From Onchidella celtica (lineage: Eukaryota; Mollusca; Gastropoda; Systellommatophora; Onchidiidae), in the NCBI GenBank assembly GCA_963931925.1, contig OZ007569.1:67883250-67947249 (forward strand): a DNA stretch of 64,000 nucleotides, given 5' to 3'. The position numbers and the translations under genes are program-made. The number at the start of each line of letters is the position of its first letter. Position 1 is the first letter of the stretch. Below the pieces are notes generated by a model. The model ran no database searches, was not told where the DNA came from, and worked only from the letters and a program-made list of their open reading frames with translations. Below are positions 1 through 12,374 of this stretch, one piece after another.

Positions 1-1032
1 GGTACTTATGGAAACTTGCTTGCTAAACCATGAGCGTCTTACGAATATTTGGCTCTTTGGTTTTCAAGGAAAAGATTGATAATTTGTCCTAATAGATCAG
101 GCCTCTGTCATGTCCTCTCTATATGTCTGTGTGAGTGCTTTTTGGCAAAGTGGCCTTTACTTGTTCACAATCTTCCCCAGTGATATCATCCATGCTCTGG
201 GCCCTGTTCTTACACTTTCACCATGTCTCTAGTATCTGTTCTGACAACAATTTACTTCCTTGTTTCGTTTCTTGGAAACGATTAGGAGAAACTATTGACC
301 TAAATTGAAGTCCAAGATGAAAAAGTCAACAATAACAACATCTTCAATAGTTTTAGCCGGCTCTATTTTCCAAACAGCGTAGAAAGCACAGAGCAGGAAA
401 AGAATGGAGCGGAAATTGGGATGGACGGCGATGTGAAAAAGGAAAAAATAAAGTGAGACAGTAACCAGGCAAGGGGGATAAGAGATAATTGGTGGCATTA
501 TACATCAATTAACGTCACATAGGACTCCGCTTATGATGTACAAGAGCTTTTTTCCTTTTTCCTTTCCATTGAAGATTCTCCACTGGGGATTCTCCCTACA
601 AACTTCTCAAGAGTATTCCTGTCTATGACCGTAAAATCAAAGAGTAGAAAGTAAAGATACCTAAAATGATTTATGATTCTTTGGAAGCAGTCAATCTCTC
701 TGTCTGTGATGTAAAGAAAGTCCATTCTCTTATTGCAACACAAATATTCAGTTTGCTCACTCACCCATGCTTTCTCTCAACTTTCACTCCCAGTTTCCCA
801 CCAACAAAATGGGTAACACGTGCCCCTCACAGATTACAGAGACATCAATCACAGAATCAATATCCCTGAACTCTTCTCTTCCAGCATCCCTATGGCTTTT
901 TCTTTTTCAGTCGTCCTTTTCTGCCTTTCTCCTTTTATAAATTCTGGGCATTGAATGGACATGGGGGAGGGGAACGTCTGATGCAGATACGTGAAAAAAA
1001 TGTCTTGGATCTGTACAACTCTCTTCTTCATA
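1..1032. other. No gene recognised
   Basis: Non-coding sequence. The open frames here are short, low in complexity or antisense to each other, and none carries a motif I recognise. Confidence 0.6.
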
Positions 1033-1154
1033 ACACCATCATCATCGTTATCATCATCATCATCCTGACCATCATCACTATCGTGGTCATCGTCATCATC
1101 ATCATCATCGTCACTATCATCATCACCATCATTATCATCATCATCATCATCATC
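1033..1154. repeat. (ATC)n trinucleotide microsatellite
   Basis: An imperfect ATC/TCA array interrupted by GTT and GTC variants. The isoleucine-rich reading frame across it is an artefact of the repeat. Confidence 0.9.
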
Positions 1155-2159
1155 AGTGTATATTCGCCTACGATTTCACCACAGCTAAATAAAATCTCTT
1201 TATCTGCTTTAAGTTTTTTCTAAAACACATTTAAGACGCACATTTAAATCGTTAAAATACAACGCCATGTAATAAGATACACTAAATATGCAATGAAATC
1301 GGCCACATTTTTAACCATATTGGTCCTTCTTCTTCACATAATTGTCTTCATTATATTTTGTTCTGCAACACCAGCATCGTCACTATTTATCCTTTCTTTC
1401 CTTCGCTATTATTATTTTAATCTTCTTCTTCATTCGTCTGTTCTTTTCTCCTTCGTGTCACTTTTTATTTGTCCTTCCAAATAAAGTTTTAGGTTATCGT
1501 CAAAATCATCACCATAGAGTGTTTTTATCCTTTCTTTTTTTCACTATTGTCATGATTAAGGTCTCCTTTCTTCGTCTTTTCTTGGCACTCAAGTCCCATG
1601 TTTATTTTTAAGTTCATCTTCCAACAGCGGGTTAGATTACCATGAAAACAGTTAAACCTTGGAATAAAATTAGCTGTGATGACCCCAGTGAAACTTGCGT
1701 ACGTCCTCTGTCATTAACATATCCTGGGTTTCTTTCTTGTTATCTTTCTCATCCACTTTAGTAAGATAGCTATCCACATGCCCTTCTGCTAATTTCAATA
1801 ATGGTTTTCCATCCGCCTGTTACCTCAATATGTCTAGACAATCCAGGAGATCAGGTATCAGTTTACAGGAAACAGCCCCGATCCGAGACACAGATTGGCC
1901 GTAAGGAGGCAAACAACCATGACAGATTTGAATATTATCTTCCGGGGAAACTGATCCTGGGGGAGACAATGACAGACAACTAAAACACAAGTGGGCGTCC
2001 AGTGATTCTCAACCTTCATTCACCCGCTGCGGTTGTTTGTTATAAGAACTAAGACAGTTGCTTCCGGAACAGGTAAACGATAAGACATGTCAAAGATTTT
2101 ATTTATTCTATTTCTCGGCGGAAATTCTGGTGCTTTACATTAAAAAAAGTATGGTGATG
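1155..2159. other. Non-coding; possible hAT-type terminus at 2000
   Basis: No gene seen. At 2000-2014 the sequence CAGTGATTCTCAACC resembles the terminal inverted repeat start of many hAT transposons (CAGTGGTTCTCAACC type). I could not find the opposite end or a target duplication, so this may be a lone end or chance. Confidence 0.3.
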
Positions 2160-2353
2160 TTAGTTTTTGTTTGTTCCAACATCACTTTTTGTACAACTGA
2201 GCAAACGTTATGATAAGCATTTTTTTTAGAATAAATCGGAACTGTGAAACAGCTTGATAAGTGCCACAACCCACGCTAAACAACTGCCAAAGTGTGCATT
2301 TGTTATATTTCTTCTACATACTAAAAGATCTCCAGTTTTTCAAAGAATGGAGA
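2160..2353 (-). repeat. Dispersed repeat family 1, copy A
   Basis: Read on the minus strand this copy shares ordered blocks with 7570-7790 (plus) and with the two ends of 20517-20970 (plus). The blocks are: a CTCCATT..CTG..AACTGGAGATC start, TTTTAGTATGTAGAA, a segment reading TTATCAAGCTGTTTCACAGTT, and a final GTTGGAACAAACAAAAACTAA. No coding potential was seen. It is probably a non-autonomous transposon or SINE-like repeat of unknown class. Confidence 0.6.
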
Positions 2354-5202
2354 TAATACAAACAAGAACTAACGTCGCATTATGTTAATTGACATTAAAT
2401 GTGGTCGAAAAAGTTATGCCAGTAACTAATACGTAGTTGAATGATGGATTTAGAAGTACACGATAAAAGGGACTAATGACGAACAAAAAGCTCGGCCATG
2501 CGTAATGATAATTGTTATGGCGTGTGAATTATTGGTGCTTATGAACTATCTGCACACTCACTGCCGCCACGACAGATTGCTTTAACGAGACACGCTGACA
2601 ATGAATATTACTTTTCTTACTCACGATCTGTGAGGATGACAGGAAGCTCACACCAAGAAACAGGAAAAATCAAACTGGTGAATTAATCAAGCATGTATTG
2701 TGCTGAGGTGGAATTACTATTGAAATGAGGTTGTTTCTGGAACGTGTGAATAAGAAAGATAATTAAAAAAATGAGGATGTGATTAATTATGAATGTCGAA
2801 CGAGAAAAAAAAAAAATATATAAACGGGATGTTCTATGAGGCGCCAACTATGCATTTATCGATTTTTTCAGTAAAAACACGGCTATTACGAGTATAAGCC
2901 CCCATTGAATCGTCATATCAGAGCCGTCCTAAGCCATCGAGGAATAACTAGTTTTATTTCACTGAAAATACTTTTCGCATCTAGGTAATAGTAATTATGA
3001 ACTCAACCGCAGACTTGTGGAGAAGACCATGTCTTCTTGCTCACATTGTGAATCAGGGAAATTAGAGCCGTGCTGGGTCACTGAATAATAACTAATTTTA
3101 TTTCACTGAGCATAGATATTATTGACGGTAAAACTACTTTTCGCATTTATGTAGTACTAATGTGAACACAGCCTCAGACTTATGGAAGAGACCTTGTCTT
3201 CTTGCTGACCATGTAAATCACGGGCAAAAATCCCTGAAGAACGTGAGACAAGCATTGTAAATAAGTGAAAAATTGATTCCCCCTTCAAAATATATTAAGC
3301 TAACATCGAATGTTGCTGAGAGTCTCACAGCTGCTGCCGTTCGTTCACATACCTGGCGTGGTATTCCAGGGCTGTAAGTATTCCCGTGCCAGGTGTCAGC
3401 ATTACACAAAAAGGAAACAAAGAGAAAACGCACGAGAGACTGAGATTAAAGTATTTTTAGTGCTGGCGCTGTTCATCATTTGTCCTCACTTGAGACAATT
3501 TACCCCAGAGATGCAAGCCAGGAATGCAGAACCAATGCTCTTCATGAAAACCCATGACAGCAGAAGAAATGAAACGAAACCGTCTAAAGGTTGCACAACA
3601 AAGCCCTTCGGGTGGGAAAGTGCTTGGGTACTTAAGTTGGAAGTTTAAATTAGTTCTCTTAAAAGCCATGATTCTTTAGGCGCTTGGTCACCGACGATAG
3701 TCATAAATGGAGCTGCACTGACATGTTTGAGAGTTAATTCACGGCGTGTTGTCGTTTTTGTTATTTTCATTGTTTTACTGGTTGCACTATGTAGTAAAAT
3801 GGCCCAATTGTTTATTCCCATGAGGTCATCTGCAAATTGGCACCTAGGATAAACAACTGATGGTGGAACTGTTGTTTAATGATGACGTTGCACTTATGAA
3901 GGCCAGTTTGATGGAGAATAACGAACTGAGGGCCACTGAATGAAATATAGGCACACACTAAAACTCTGTGTCAGCTGCTTCTGGAGATTTCATTGGGCTT
4001 TGTCGTTGTTGTTTGCCTTAGCGTCAAATATATAACCAGGGCTTTGAAATCCCACATTAGAATTTCATATCAGACATATAGAGAGAGCTTTTATTATTAT
4101 TAAAACGAAATATTAAATCTGAAAGATATGGACATCAAAGGGAATAAATGCATGCAAAAATTGTCTGTTTCTCAACGTAGAAGTTCCCAGAGGAGTGTGC
4201 ACCAAAGAGGCACACTAGAAAATTTTCAAGTATCCAAATGTGAATGCCCAATGAGCCGATGTTCTAAAAAAAATTAACGACGTAGCTGTGGGAAAAGTTT
4301 TCTTTTATCAAATGTTCAGACAACATTAAAATTGGGATAAAACTCTTTGAAATATTACACACCCACAAACACACATAAATATACTTAAAAAGGCAAACGC
4401 ATGCACTCCCACACACATAATATGATGTAAAAATGCGCGCGCACACACACATATTCACGAATCCGTTAATGCTGAGGGACAAGCTACAATTTCATGTCCA
4501 GTGCCTTAGATAAACAAATCTGTCTTTTCACATCTGTAAAAACCTTTGATCTCATCGTTTTTCTCGAAACTAGAGCAACGTATGTAACTTAAGGAACTCT
4601 AGGACATCCTCAAGACTTCGATTACTCAGGCTGAAATAATACCACTGGGTGGCTGGTGCTAAGTTAATGAGATTAGACAGCCAGTAATCTTCATTAAAAG
4701 ATTAGTGTCTGAGGGCTAAGGAGATTGTCCGTGCCTCGAGGGATGATCATGACGGTAAAATCCGAGTGACCTACAAAATGCTCATATCAAAATAAAATGT
4801 AGTAATGTTTTAGGACACCTGAGGTTGAATAACAATGTTGTCAAAATGAGAAATGAGCGGTTGTTATAGTTCCCTGTTTGTTCATTTTATGTCAACAGTG
4901 GTCCTTGCCCTTCTGTCTTGAACAGACAAGAGGCTCAGAGATCTCTTTATCTGTGTGTGAGGTCTGAAGAGATTCCCTTGAGTGCCACAATGTTTGAGTA
5001 TGGAAAAGCTTGACACTGCGTTGAGTGCGAAATCCCTGTTCTTTGGTACAAAAGTGTATTTTTCCCCGGGCAAAGTAAACTCCGCCGTTCTTGCCTTCAA
5101 TCAGTAATCGTCATTTATGTTGTCTCGGTCTCATTGAAATCGCCTAGATTTGGGGACAGAGAAGGATAGTGTTTGTTTTAACATGATATTAATAGCTAAG
5201 AG
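2354..5202. other. Non-coding, no gene recognised
   Basis: The longest open frame (3310-3648, plus) has no recognisable domain and a fully overlapping antisense frame. I see only short CA runs near 4430-4450 and nothing else identifiable. Confidence 0.55.
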
Positions 5203-5205
5203 AGC

Positions 5206-5263
<58 letters not shown>
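5203..5263. repeat. (GA)n microsatellite
   Basis: Nearly pure AG dinucleotide array of about 60 bp. Confidence 0.95.
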
Positions 5264-5264
<1 letters not shown>

Positions 5265-6890
5265 GGCGACGTCGTCAACGTCACAAGACCTCGGTCGAGA
5301 TATCAAATCCTTGAAGTCATCAAAGATACTACAATTGATAAGATAAGACAGCTAGTGCTTTTAGCGAGCACAGATTTCGCACCGCCACCTAGACGCAAAG
5401 GCGCGGAAATCATGAAAAATGCCGTATTTTACAAAGCCAAATAGGGAAAATACTGAAAATTGTTCATTGTTCAGCTATCGCCATAGGCCTTGATCGACAT
5501 CAATTATTGTGGAATTATAACCTTGATCGCTGTGGGAAAACATTGGCTATGTTTTGTTTTTTTCAGTTGCAGCAACACTGTCACAATTTTGCATTATAAA
5601 TTTACCATTACATCAAGCATTCTTTTCATACTATGCGCCATGGGCCACGCCCCCGATCAGCGCGCAAATTGTGTGCAGGGTTTTTTTTTAGTGGTGCGAA
5701 GAACACAGTGTCTCATCTTATCGTTTCTAATATCTTCGATGTCATATCTTCACAGTAGACGCTTTAACGTAGTATGTAGAAACATTTCAAAAGGTGCACC
5801 AAATTTTTCAATTGCACCAACGCTGTACTACTGCCTGAAAGTGTGCTGGTTTTGAGCCTGTTTCCAATTTACGATGAAACTACATTGTGTCTAGTGTCTT
5901 AGTCCATCCCCAGTGTGTCGCGTTGGGCACGTAATAAAGTACAGTTACTGTAGTAGTCCCGACAGCTGCTTGAGTTTTTAGTGTGATACCTATTTCAAAT
6001 ACTCTAAGACATGGGAGATGCCATGTAAATTCCAAGCACTTCAATCGGTGACGCGATACTCCAAACATTTCGGCAAGGAGTCCACTTTCCACCCATCTTC
6101 CACTTTCATCCGCTGAAAAATCCAAGTTCAAAAGGCTATCATTAAATATAAGGTGAAAAACAGAACGAAAAGGAAACTATTAAAATCATCGCTGAGACCT
6201 CTAATTAGATCGCTGGGGCTCAAAGATTGATAGCTCATGTTGGTGGGAAGTAAATTTTAGTCGACGTCCAGACGTTCTTTTGTGTTCTTTTTCCGTTTGA
6301 TCTCTCAGGTTACACAGCGCCACCTGGACCGAAGCAACACTCTCCAGGAGGCAGAACTCGTATGTTGTATGCATTAATGAAGGCGGTCTCTCTAAGTCAC
6401 CTGTGGTACATAAGAATTCCTGAAGGTTCGGCTGTTGTTAGATCAGAATTTATATTTTCATAACCAAGATTTGATTTGTTTTGTACAAAGGAGGCTGGTT
6501 CATGATCTTCACTTTACGCAGTACTTTTTTGTTGGGTTCATTATTCCAGAGGGCTTGTATAGTCCCCCGCTGCTGAGATAAGATTTCGCTTTTCCTCCAT
6601 ATTTTTCCCTCTTTCTTTCTATTCACTCCGATTTGAAAAAGCATGGCTGTGTTAAATGTGTTTCCTAATATCTGTGTAACCTCGTTCGCATTCGCAATTT
6701 AAATTTCACATTAATAAGGAATGTCAAAACTGAGCTGTCTTGGTAATTTATGTACAGGTGAGAAAAAAAAAAACTTGCAGGATGAAATAAATTTACTTAT
6801 CCGTTACGTTATAAATACGTTGCAAAATGATTTTATCTGCTTTTGGGGGATGAGATTAATATTCTCATCGTAGCAGAAAAATATAATGGA
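5264..6890. other. Non-coding; short segment shared with 36.4 kb
   Basis: No gene recognised. Around 5428-5490 a stretch (ACAAAGCCAA, then GAAAATACTGA, then GTTCAGCTAT) recurs in the same order and orientation at about 36426-36475. This suggests a small diverged dispersed repeat. Confidence 0.4.
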
Positions 6891-6902
6891 TGAGAGAGAG
6901 AT

Positions 6903-6960
<58 letters not shown>
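6891..6960. repeat. (GA)n microsatellite
   Basis: GA dinucleotide array with one early ATAG interruption. It generates the LSLSLS / REREREI frames on the two strands. Confidence 0.95.
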
Positions 6961-6965
<5 letters not shown>

Positions 6966-7569
6966 ATGCCAGCAGAAAAGAAAAAAAACAACAGATCAGA
7001 GAAGCGAGTTAACAATATTTTTAAGACCAAGCATTTCTCTTTATCGTTTCCTTTTTGTTCCATCCCCTTCGCTTTATGCGCCTTCAATGTGTGAGTTATT
7101 CTATACCAGATGGAACGAGTTGTCCTCTGTGGGGCCAATTATAGACAGAAGGGCTGAATGCTGGTGAGATGGACCCAAGGAGAGTGCTCTCACATTAGCC
7201 AGCAAATAATGAATGATTATGTTTAAAGATGTTGTTTTGTTTTCCCACTGCGGTTTTACACACATATTTACATAACATTGCAAATGGATTTTATCCATGC
7301 CCTTGAAATGGACGGTCTGTAATGTTACAGCTGATGTTTTGCTAACGAACTGATTTTCTCCACCTCTTGTTCGAGACTGCCATTGGTGATTTCGTATTTC
7401 CAAACAAATACGCTCTTGTCAGCTAATTTTCTTTGCCGTTCCGTCTAAATACGCTTGAGTGGCATGTCTTTTAGAACTCGATCTTTCCCCGTGGTCACGA
7501 GATACTCCTTGGCGAAGCAAGCTTTATGGGGAGAGGTTCCATTTCGCGACCTCAGTTCGTATTTTGTTC
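6961..7569. other. Non-coding, no gene recognised
   Basis: No motif, RNA or repeat recognised. Confidence 0.5.
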
Positions 7570-7790
7570 CATCTCCATTTTCTGAAAAACTGGAGGTCTT
7601 TTAGTATGTAGAAAAGGGATAGAAATGCACACTTGTTTAAAATGCGTTGTGATACTTATCAAGCTATTTCACAGTTCGATTTAGTCTAACTCCATATCAC
7701 AATACTAAAGCCTCAAACGTTTAACGCCGAAGTTTCCCGTTTGTGCAAGAAGTGGAGTTGGAACATACAAGAAGTAAGGTTGCGGTTAAC
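7570..7790 (+). repeat. Dispersed repeat family 1, copy B
   Basis: Plus-strand copy. It starts near CTCCATTTTCTGAAAAACTGG, continues through TTTTAGTATGTAGAA and a TTATCAAGCTATTTCACAGTT segment, and ends near GTGGAGTTGGAACATACAAG. It is the inverted counterpart of 2160-2353 and is about as long. Divergence between copies shows they are old. Confidence 0.6.
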
Positions 7791-8261
7791 AGCATCAGTC
7801 ATTTACTTTTGGGGACACATCAGAGTTACCAGTTGACCTGGTTGTACTGATCTAAAATGACGTTTACATCTGAGAGATTTTTAGTACCTGTCGCCATTCA
7901 GTTACGTCTGGGCTATTGATTTTTTATTATATTTTGGTTCTTGCTGTATTTTATCTCTTATTCCACAGTAGAGGAAATATGTATTTTATGTATTTGTTCC
8001 TATTCTTCTAGCCGTATCTTTCTTTCTTTTCTCTTTCTTCCTTGTAAAAGGGAGTGTAAACACATATTTCATTACTGGAATCCTACACCATGAACAGTTC
8101 AGAAGAAAAATGGGCAGGCTGCAACAAGAATAACAAAATATTATGCTGCCTGTAACGACGAGAGAATAATCCTATTTACCGATTGAAGGACTTTCACAAG
8201 TACGAGCAACATTGTTTACTTCGCGCTTTATAGCGTGCCTGAATTACTTCAAAATATATCT
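7791..8261. other. Non-coding, no gene recognised
   Basis: Nothing identifiable. Confidence 0.5.
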
Positions 8262-8485
8262 TTTCTCTCTCTCTTTCTCTGTCTGTCTCTATCTCCGTCT
8301 CTCTCTCTCTCTCTCTCTCTTTCTCTTTGTCCGTCTCTGTCTCATTCTCTCTCTCTCTCTTTGTCTGTCTCTGTCTTCGTCTCTCTCTCTCTTTGTCCGT
8401 CTCTGTCTCCATCTCTCCCTCTCTTTGTCTGTCTCTCTCTCTCTTTTTCTCTCTCTCCCGCTCTCTCTCTCTCTCTCTCTCTCGT
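8262..8485. repeat. CT-rich compound microsatellite
   Basis: Imperfect CT array with interspersed GTCTGTCTC and GTCCGTCTC units. The serine/leucine and arginine/glutamate frames over it come from the repeat and are not proteins. Confidence 0.95.
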
Positions 8486-11400
8486 ATGTAATCAGATCTC
8501 ATTACTGTCCATCCTGTCAAGTGGAAACTAACAATACCCCAAGAGTGTTGCAGTGTAACAGCAACATTCACGTGAGTTAACTGTGAAATGGCTGTTTTAA
8601 ACAACTATTACAAAAATTAACTCGGAAGCCGTCCACAGCAATATCAGTGATCAGCTCCCTGTAGCATCCCCACGCATTTGCTGTGTGTGGTGTTTACAGG
8701 CAATAAATTATGTACCACATAATGATCGTTATTCCAACTGTCCCATTGTTAAGTTTAACTGTCCTAATGTTGTGTTGTCTGGGAGACTGAGGAACAGGGC
8801 AGTCTGTGTGACTTGGTTGTTCCCTCCGTTTTCCTCCACGGCTTCATTTCACGTTTTCTCTCATTCACACTTCATTTCTAGACTTCTGTTTCTGGTTCCA
8901 TAACGAAGCGCTCTCAACATTCGACCAATGCCTTAAACACAACATCCTCTCCTGTCACTTTATTTTCTCAAAATTCATCCTTAACCGCGACGCTCCCAGC
9001 TCTCAATCTTTTCCGAGTATTTGGCACCTGGGGGGAAAGGGGGGGTGGGGGGGGGGCAACAGGCACCGGTCCAGAACACATAAAACGTTTCTAATTATCC
9101 ATTAATTTATCTACAAAAGAAATCTAAAGTATGAGGTGATATTAAGAGATTATGAGCACGGATGAAGAGCCGTGGTGAGGATATTGATTGTAGACTGTAA
9201 ATTTTACTCCTGCATATCTGTATAAAATGGAGCAGGCATAGAGTACCAAGCAGAGTTTTTTTCGTACTAGTTTTTCGCCATCAGTTTACAATATCTTTGC
9301 GGATTGCAAAACATGTGCAATAGATGAGATTAAAAATGGATCTAACTTTGGTTTCCACCGCCTACAACGCAAATCTTACGGGAATTCATCATGCTTATTA
9401 GCCTACTGGTTTTGACTTCTTGAAAGGGCTAGTGATTCGGAGAATTAACAACATAGGGTAGGCATTGTTCTCCCGTGCAATCCCTCAGTGATGGCGAATT
9501 TCGTTGCCAGTAGTATATTAAGATGCTCCTAATATTTTTCTCTCATAATGTATGTTGTGCAATGCAGATCGCCCGCACCCGAAAGGTTACGGGTGCCCTT
9601 GGTCGTGTACATGTGTTTTTGTGTGGGGGTTACTGTTTGTTTTATTACGGGAAGTCCTGTGTGTTCATTGACTTGTGGCAGATGTTGCAGTTCGAGATTG
9701 CATTATCTGGCTGATTCCCGGTTTCATTGTTTGACATTTAGATATACCTCCTATTGACGTAATACACTGGCACGATCTAATAATGTATGCTGCAATGGGC
9801 ATTTTGTCACTTGCACTTTGTACCTACCTACCTAAACTACCTGAACATTTCTTGCTGAGCTTCATCAGTCACTTTCAGCTGTTCTGCAGCCAATAAGATA
9901 CATTTTTTAAAGAGTATAAAAAGTAATTAGGCGCTTTTGAAAATGGGCCTCACTTAACTTTCGAACATTGTAAATAGTTCTCAGAATCTCACTCACTCAT
10001 GTTTCTGTCATTGCTTACTCTATCCATTTCTGCTTTGTGTGCGTGCGTGTGTGTGTGTGTGTGTGCGACTGCGTCTGTCATTGTCCACCATACGTTTATC
10101 CACTAAACTGAGGACAACAAAGTGCCGTCTACACCAAGCCATTATGGGCTTACTGGCATTAGCCTGAGCATGCATCAGGGCTCACATCAGCTGACAAGGT
10201 GACCATAAATTATCCGTCATTACATGCAGCTTCCTGCGCCCGATACCATCCATGCAGCTGTTCGGGTAACGCAGGCAACCAAACGGTAAATCCGTACAAA
10301 TCTGACTCTAAAATCTAGTACCAGGTAAAGAAATCTTCAAGGCATCACGATCTGCATACTGAGAACTCCCTTATTTAAACGTCGCAGGGATTTTCATTCC
10401 TGGGTCTCTAGCCGAAGAAGTTCAAGGCAACAACAACAAACATAATTATAAGATAAAGCATACTTAAATATGAAGCAGTGTGGCCTAGCAACACACAGGA
10501 CTAAAACACACACACATACAAAACAAACCAATCCAGCCAACAGTCGAAGGGATTTCTGGACACATCTCAATACGTCTACATCTCCATCTGTTTCGTTGCA
10601 TGATTCCTAAGAACAATGACTGAACATCAAACATTCGGGAAAAAAAAACAAAAAAACATCAGCCCTTTCGTTAAACTAAATCCTAAGGGTGTCATGTCGA
10701 ACATATGCAATTTGAAATGTCCATGCCAATTTTGACAGCTGTAAAGTGCTGCCGTTGGTGAGGAAACGTGTCATTATTTTTTCCAAGTCATGAATCTTAT
10801 ATGAAGAGAAATTGCGGGAGGGGAGGATAAAACTGCACATTGACATTAACCGAAGACCGTGATAGACTTGTTTGTCCTTGAAAACTTTAAACGTCCGGCT
10901 TTCACATACCAATCCCCTACCGTTTAGCTTGAGAAAGATTTACTCTTATAGGATTGTTAGTTCAGCTTTCTTGTATCAAGCCCTTTTTCTGGTCGATCAT
11001 GACATGCCCAGAGTTGTTTTCTACCTCCAATAACGATAATTGTATTTGCAGTCACTTAATTTTATTTTGCATGTCGACCTGGATGAGTTTTTATGGACCT
11101 TTCCCAACGGCATGGATTTTTTTTTATACTCACGGCAATCACACAGGAATTTATTGCCTTTCTGTGAAACGATCCGGGAACTAAATTGCATCTACCCTCG
11201 GACCTCATAATGTGGGGGCAGCTTACAATCGATAGGGGGAACTAACGAGGAACTGAGTGTAAAACAAGGACGTGTTAATGAGAGGATGAGCATGCATGCA
11301 AATGTAGTCCAGAAGAGATGGGGAAAGGATAGCAGGGGCGATAGTGAACGATGCAGTGGTAGTGAGAATTCGTCGAAGAGATGCTGTGAGAAAGTGGACG

Positions 11401-12267
11401 AAAGAAATGAAAAGCGGAACCATCAGAGAGAAGGGATCACTTCATTCAAATAGTCACCGAAATAGAAATTGCCAGTTGTGGCAGCTAAATTTGTTACGCT
11501 ACAAAAAAAGAAAAGGTCTTGCAAGTAAAACTCACACTGATAATTTGGCGAGGAAATATTCCCCTGAGGTATCTGGCAGACCGGCCTGTGGTTTGTAGTT
11601 CTCTCGGGTTACTTAACAAATTGGTCAGAAGCAAGATAGTATCGTTCTCCCCCGATAGAATCAAAATCATTATCGTGGCATTCACACATTTTCTAGCTGC
11701 AATTCTCAGTTCGATTGAATTGCGAAAACAGCGGGTGTCGTAATAAGACGAGAGTATCGGTTGGCTGGCGTCAGGGAGCTACAATAATTTTTGCAAAGAT
11801 ACGTTTTTGTCATAATAAGTCGGGAGTTTCTCTTTATTGGCGTGGGGGGGGGGGGTACCACAACTTAGTTTCTGTTTGTGAATAAGACGTATAAAATGTC
11901 TGCAATATAAATTCATTTATTAACATAATTATCTGTGGGGGGGGGGGGGTTAGTACCAAAGACAAGTTAAGAGACTTTCACTTCCACTTGTTACCTAACA
12001 TCCCACTGGGGCACCTCGCATGATTATACTACATTCGAGTGGTCGCTCATATCATTACGCTGAGCAGCATGGCTGCGGTATTACTAGTGGTCACAATGAA
12101 GACAATTTACATAATTGACCTGGATCTGAGAAATACTTAACTTATAATATTAATGATAATGGTGTGTCTTCAGGGAGGTTCAGTGAGATCTTCTCATTAC
12201 GAAAAATGTTTACATGGCATTTTTCTTGCAATGCCACACCACATAATAGAGCCATGGGAGTTCTTAC
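8486..12267. other. Non-coding with homopolymer and GT tracts
   Basis: No gene recognised. It contains a G-rich run near 9030-9057, a GT dinucleotide run near 10039-10066, and G runs near 11847 and 11938. Short open frames have no recognisable domain. Confidence 0.5.
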
Positions 12268-12374
12268 CATAATGTCCATGCATTTTATAGTTATGTCACC
12301 CATATCCAAGATCTTTAGACCTGTCACGCGGACTTCCACAGTGGGCGTAGCTTGTAGATTTGATGAGGGTTCCT
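12268..12374 (-). CDS. Weak candidate host exon
   Basis: A minus-strand open frame (wider frame 12474-12142) encodes PTVEVRVTGLKILDMGDI followed by TIKCMDIM. The alternating hydrophobic pattern is reminiscent of the N-terminal beta-sandwich of Cys-loop ligand-gated channels, but I cannot identify the protein. Two boundaries fit splicing on the minus strand: ATG|GTAAGA, a strong donor, after base 12268, and TGGTAG|AGGA, a modest acceptor, before base 12374. The exon would be 107 bp, so one codon would be split across a junction. No neighbouring exon was found. It could equally be a chance open frame. Confidence 0.2.

Noticed and set aside
8194-8604. Arginine/glutamate-rich and serine/leucine-rich frames on both strands
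   Set aside because: They arise from CT/GA arrays here and at 6833-7138, 25485-26144 and 46207-46548, not from genes.
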